Assembly (NCBI GenBank): GCA_021799755.1
Contig: JAJYZU010000057.1
Span: 1-6,879, forward strand
Length of the DNA stretch: 6,879 nucleotides
From: Thermoplasmata archaeon
GTDB lineage: Archaea > Thermoplasmatota > Thermoplasmata > Thermoplasmatales > Thermoplasmataceae
Reading direction: 5' to 3'
Each line of letters starts with the position of its first letter. Position 1 is the stretch's first letter. Both the position numbers and the translations under genes were made by a program. The notes under the pieces were generated by a model, which was not told the DNA's origin, searched no databases, and saw only the letters and a program-made list of their open reading frames with translations. This document shows, piece by piece, positions 5,782-6,879 of the stretch.

Positions 5782-6606
5782 ATGGAAACGAGGAAGAGAG
5801 AAGCCTCAAAGTGGATTACGTCCAGGGAACTTAGGGATTCCACAATCGAGGAGGACAACAGCTCCGATACCAGGGTAAAACCCTTCATAATCACGCCACT
5901 TGGCACCAGAGTCAAGAGAATACTTTTTGTCGGCACTGTTAATTCAATATCCGATGAGGAAAATATAACAAAAGTCGTCATTAACGACTTCACGGGGTCG
6001 TTCTATCTGTCAATATTCAAGGACACTTTTCCAGAAGACAGGAGGGTCCTGCCCGATCAGTTTGAAAAGGGCGAAAGGCTCCTTGTGGTCGGGCGCCTGA
6101 ACACATTCAAAACTGAGGATCAGCGAATATTCTACAACGTGAACCCGGAGCTGGCACTGAAGGTTGAGGACGGGAGCATGGATTACTGGAATTCAAGGGC
6201 GGTTTATATCGCCCAGAGAAAAGTTCTTGCAATCAGGGAAGCCTCGAAACTTGAGAGTGCCGATGCTTCAAATCTCACAAAACTTGGGTACTCTGAAGAG
6301 GAGTCTGAATGTGCTCTGAGGGCTGTGAGACACTACCCGGGCTACAATTACCAGCAGTTCATCGAGAACATCAGGAACAGCCTAACATCGTCATCAAGGG
6401 ACCAGGAAGTGGAGGAGAAAAAATCCATGATCCTTGATTTCATAAAGAACAACGATAAGGACGGGAAGGGTTGCCTTTACGAGAACATTCTCAACTCCAT
6501 GAAGGAGAAGGGCATAGATCAGTCCACACTGGATGAGGCATTGAACCTGCTGGGATCATCCGGGGAAATATACGAAGTTTCCCTCAAGAGGTTCAAGGCG
6601 TTATGA
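5782..6606 (+). CDS. RPA-associated protein (OB fold plus C-terminal winged helix; COG3390/RPA32-like)
   Basis: This 274-residue protein lies 6 bases after RPA and matches in layout the archaeal RPA-associated family (COG3390, called RPAP in haloarchaea), which binds RPA and helps repair or resistance to DNA damage. Residues about 32-130 form an OB fold (RILFVGTVNSISDEENITKV, DFTGSFYLSIF, GERLLVVGRLN). Residues 138-205 are helical, with an LTKLGYSEEE motif. After a polar linker (SSSRDQEVEEKK), residues 214-274 look like a winged helix: SMILDFIKNND, then LDEALNLLGSSGEIYEV. An OB fold followed by a winged helix is the design of eukaryotic RPA32, whose winged helix recruits repair proteins. The gene is cotranscribed with RPA through a strong ribosome site and overlaps the next gene by 4 bases (ATGA). 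The family identification rests on context and architecture as well as sequence. Confidence 0.82.
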   Translation: METRKREASKWITSRELRDSTIEEDNSSDTRVKPFIITPLGTRVKRILFVGTVNSISDEENITKVVINDFTGSFYLSIFKDTFPEDRRVLPDQFEKGERLLVVGRLNTFKTEDQRIFYNVNPELALKVEDGSMDYWNSRAVYIAQRKVLAIREASKLESADASNLTKLGYSEEESECALRAVRHYPGYNYQQFIENIRNSLTSSSRDQEVEEKKSMILDFIKNNDKDGKGCLYENILNSMKEKGIDQSTLDEALNLLGSSGEIYEVSLKRFKAL

Positions 6607-6815
6607 ATGCGGATGACGTATCTGATCTGATGGACAAACTTGAACGGGAGCTCAGGTATTACCGCACGGCAAACGAAAGACTACTGAAGGAATTAAAAAA
6701 CCTTAACGAGGCAGTTATCTCCAACGAAAAACTGAAGAAGAGGATAGAGGTTGACATGGAGGACTCAAATATTCTGATAGATCTTCTGAGGAGGCTTTTT
6801 GATGAGAAGAAATGA
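6603..6815 (+). CDS. Small charged helical (coiled-coil) protein of the RPA operon
   Basis: I do not recognise this 70-residue protein as a named family. It is almost entirely predicted helix, rich in Leu, Glu, Lys and Arg, with leucines or other hydrophobics at heptad-like spacing (LMDKLERELRYYRTANERLL, LKNLNEAV, LLRRLF), so a coiled-coil dimer or a helical partner for another protein is likely. It has no cysteines, signal peptide or membrane segment. Its ATG overlaps the stop of the RPA-associated gene (ATGA), with AGAGGT 10 bases upstream at 6587-6592, and its own 3' end overlaps the next gene by 14 bases. Such tight coupling and unbroken coding on both sides argue for a real gene. By context it may be a structural or regulatory partner of the RPA module; this is inference. 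The start could only be here, since upstream is the stop of the preceding gene. Confidence 0.75.
   Translation: MNADDVSDLMDKLERELRYYRTANERLLKELKNLNEAVISNEKLKKRIEVDMEDSNILIDLLRRLFDEKK
6788..6794 (+). promoter_or_regulatory. Shine-Dalgarno site of the fourth RPA-operon gene
   Basis: GAGGAGG lies 7 bases before ATG 6802, inside the end of the helical-protein gene. It is good support for the start of the truncated gene at the right edge, which is otherwise known from only 26 codons. Confidence 0.6.
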
Positions 6816-6879
6816 TGTCGCAGCTCTGAAGGGGATACTCAAGCTTTCAGAGGATGAGGAACAGGAGATCAGCGATCAT
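6802..6879 (+). CDS. Unidentified gene, 5' part (runs off right edge)
   Basis: ATG 6802 opens a frame of 26 codons that is still open at the window edge, starting MRRNDVAALKGILKLSEDEE. It overlaps the preceding gene by 14 bases and has a strong Shine-Dalgarno motif (GAGGAGG at 6788-6794) at 7-base spacing, so it is very probably the fourth cistron of the RPA operon. The visible part looks like an amphipathic helix followed by an acidic segment. That is too little to name a family. The related cluster of haloarchaea has a calcineurin-like phosphoesterase near RPA and its partner, but nothing visible here shows that this gene is the same. Confidence 0.6.
   Translation, partial: MRRNDVAALKGILKLSEDEEQEISDH

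Overview
The window looks like a chromosomal segment of a moderately AT-rich euryarchaeon, most likely a member of the Thermoplasmata/Thermoplasmatales. The evidence is archaeal information-processing genes (a short aCPSF2-type beta-CASP nuclease, and a zinc-finger RPA followed by an RPA-associated protein), arginine encoded almost wholly by AGA/AGG, and TATA boxes sitting about 26 bases before the first codon. The lineage is an inference from gene content and style; no marker sequence proves it. I see no transposase, integrase, CRISPR array, rRNA or tRNA.

Layout. (1) Positions 1-162, minus strand: the 5' part of a small protein resembling the DsrE/DsrF family, running off the left edge. (2) Positions 163-406: a divergent intergenic region with one TATA box for each flanking gene. 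(3) Positions 407-2413, plus: a two-gene unit, S-methyl-5'-thioadenosine phosphorylase followed 9 bases later by the aCPSF2-like RNase. (4) Positions 2466-3185, plus: a HAD-superfamily phosphatase with its own TATA box. (5) Positions 3221-4384, minus: a 12-helix MFS transporter convergent with the HAD gene; a small inverted repeat covers the junction. (6) Positions 4385-4698: a second divergent region holding the MFS promoter, short repeats, a strong BRE/TATA element and a 25-codon leader ORF. (7) Positions 4699-6879, plus: a tight operon of RPA, RPA-associated protein, a 70-residue charged helical protein, and the start of a fourth gene cut by the right edge. Junctions are 6, -4 and -14 bases.

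How the genes fit together. The right-hand operon is a single-stranded-DNA-binding module: RPA supplies three predicted OB folds and a zinc finger, and its partner supplies one OB fold and a C-terminal winged helix. The two downstream genes are translationally coupled to this module and are therefore candidate accessory factors. The left-hand pair joins purine/methylthio salvage to RNA processing, with no obvious biochemical link. Initiation follows a pattern: genes just behind a promoter have essentially no leader, while genes inside operons have Shine-Dalgarno motifs. RPA follows the internal-gene rule, which draws attention to the 25-codon ORF that sits where a leaderless first cistron would be. 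That leader ORF and the uncharacterised small helical protein are the most interesting items; the remainder is ordinary archaeal housekeeping.
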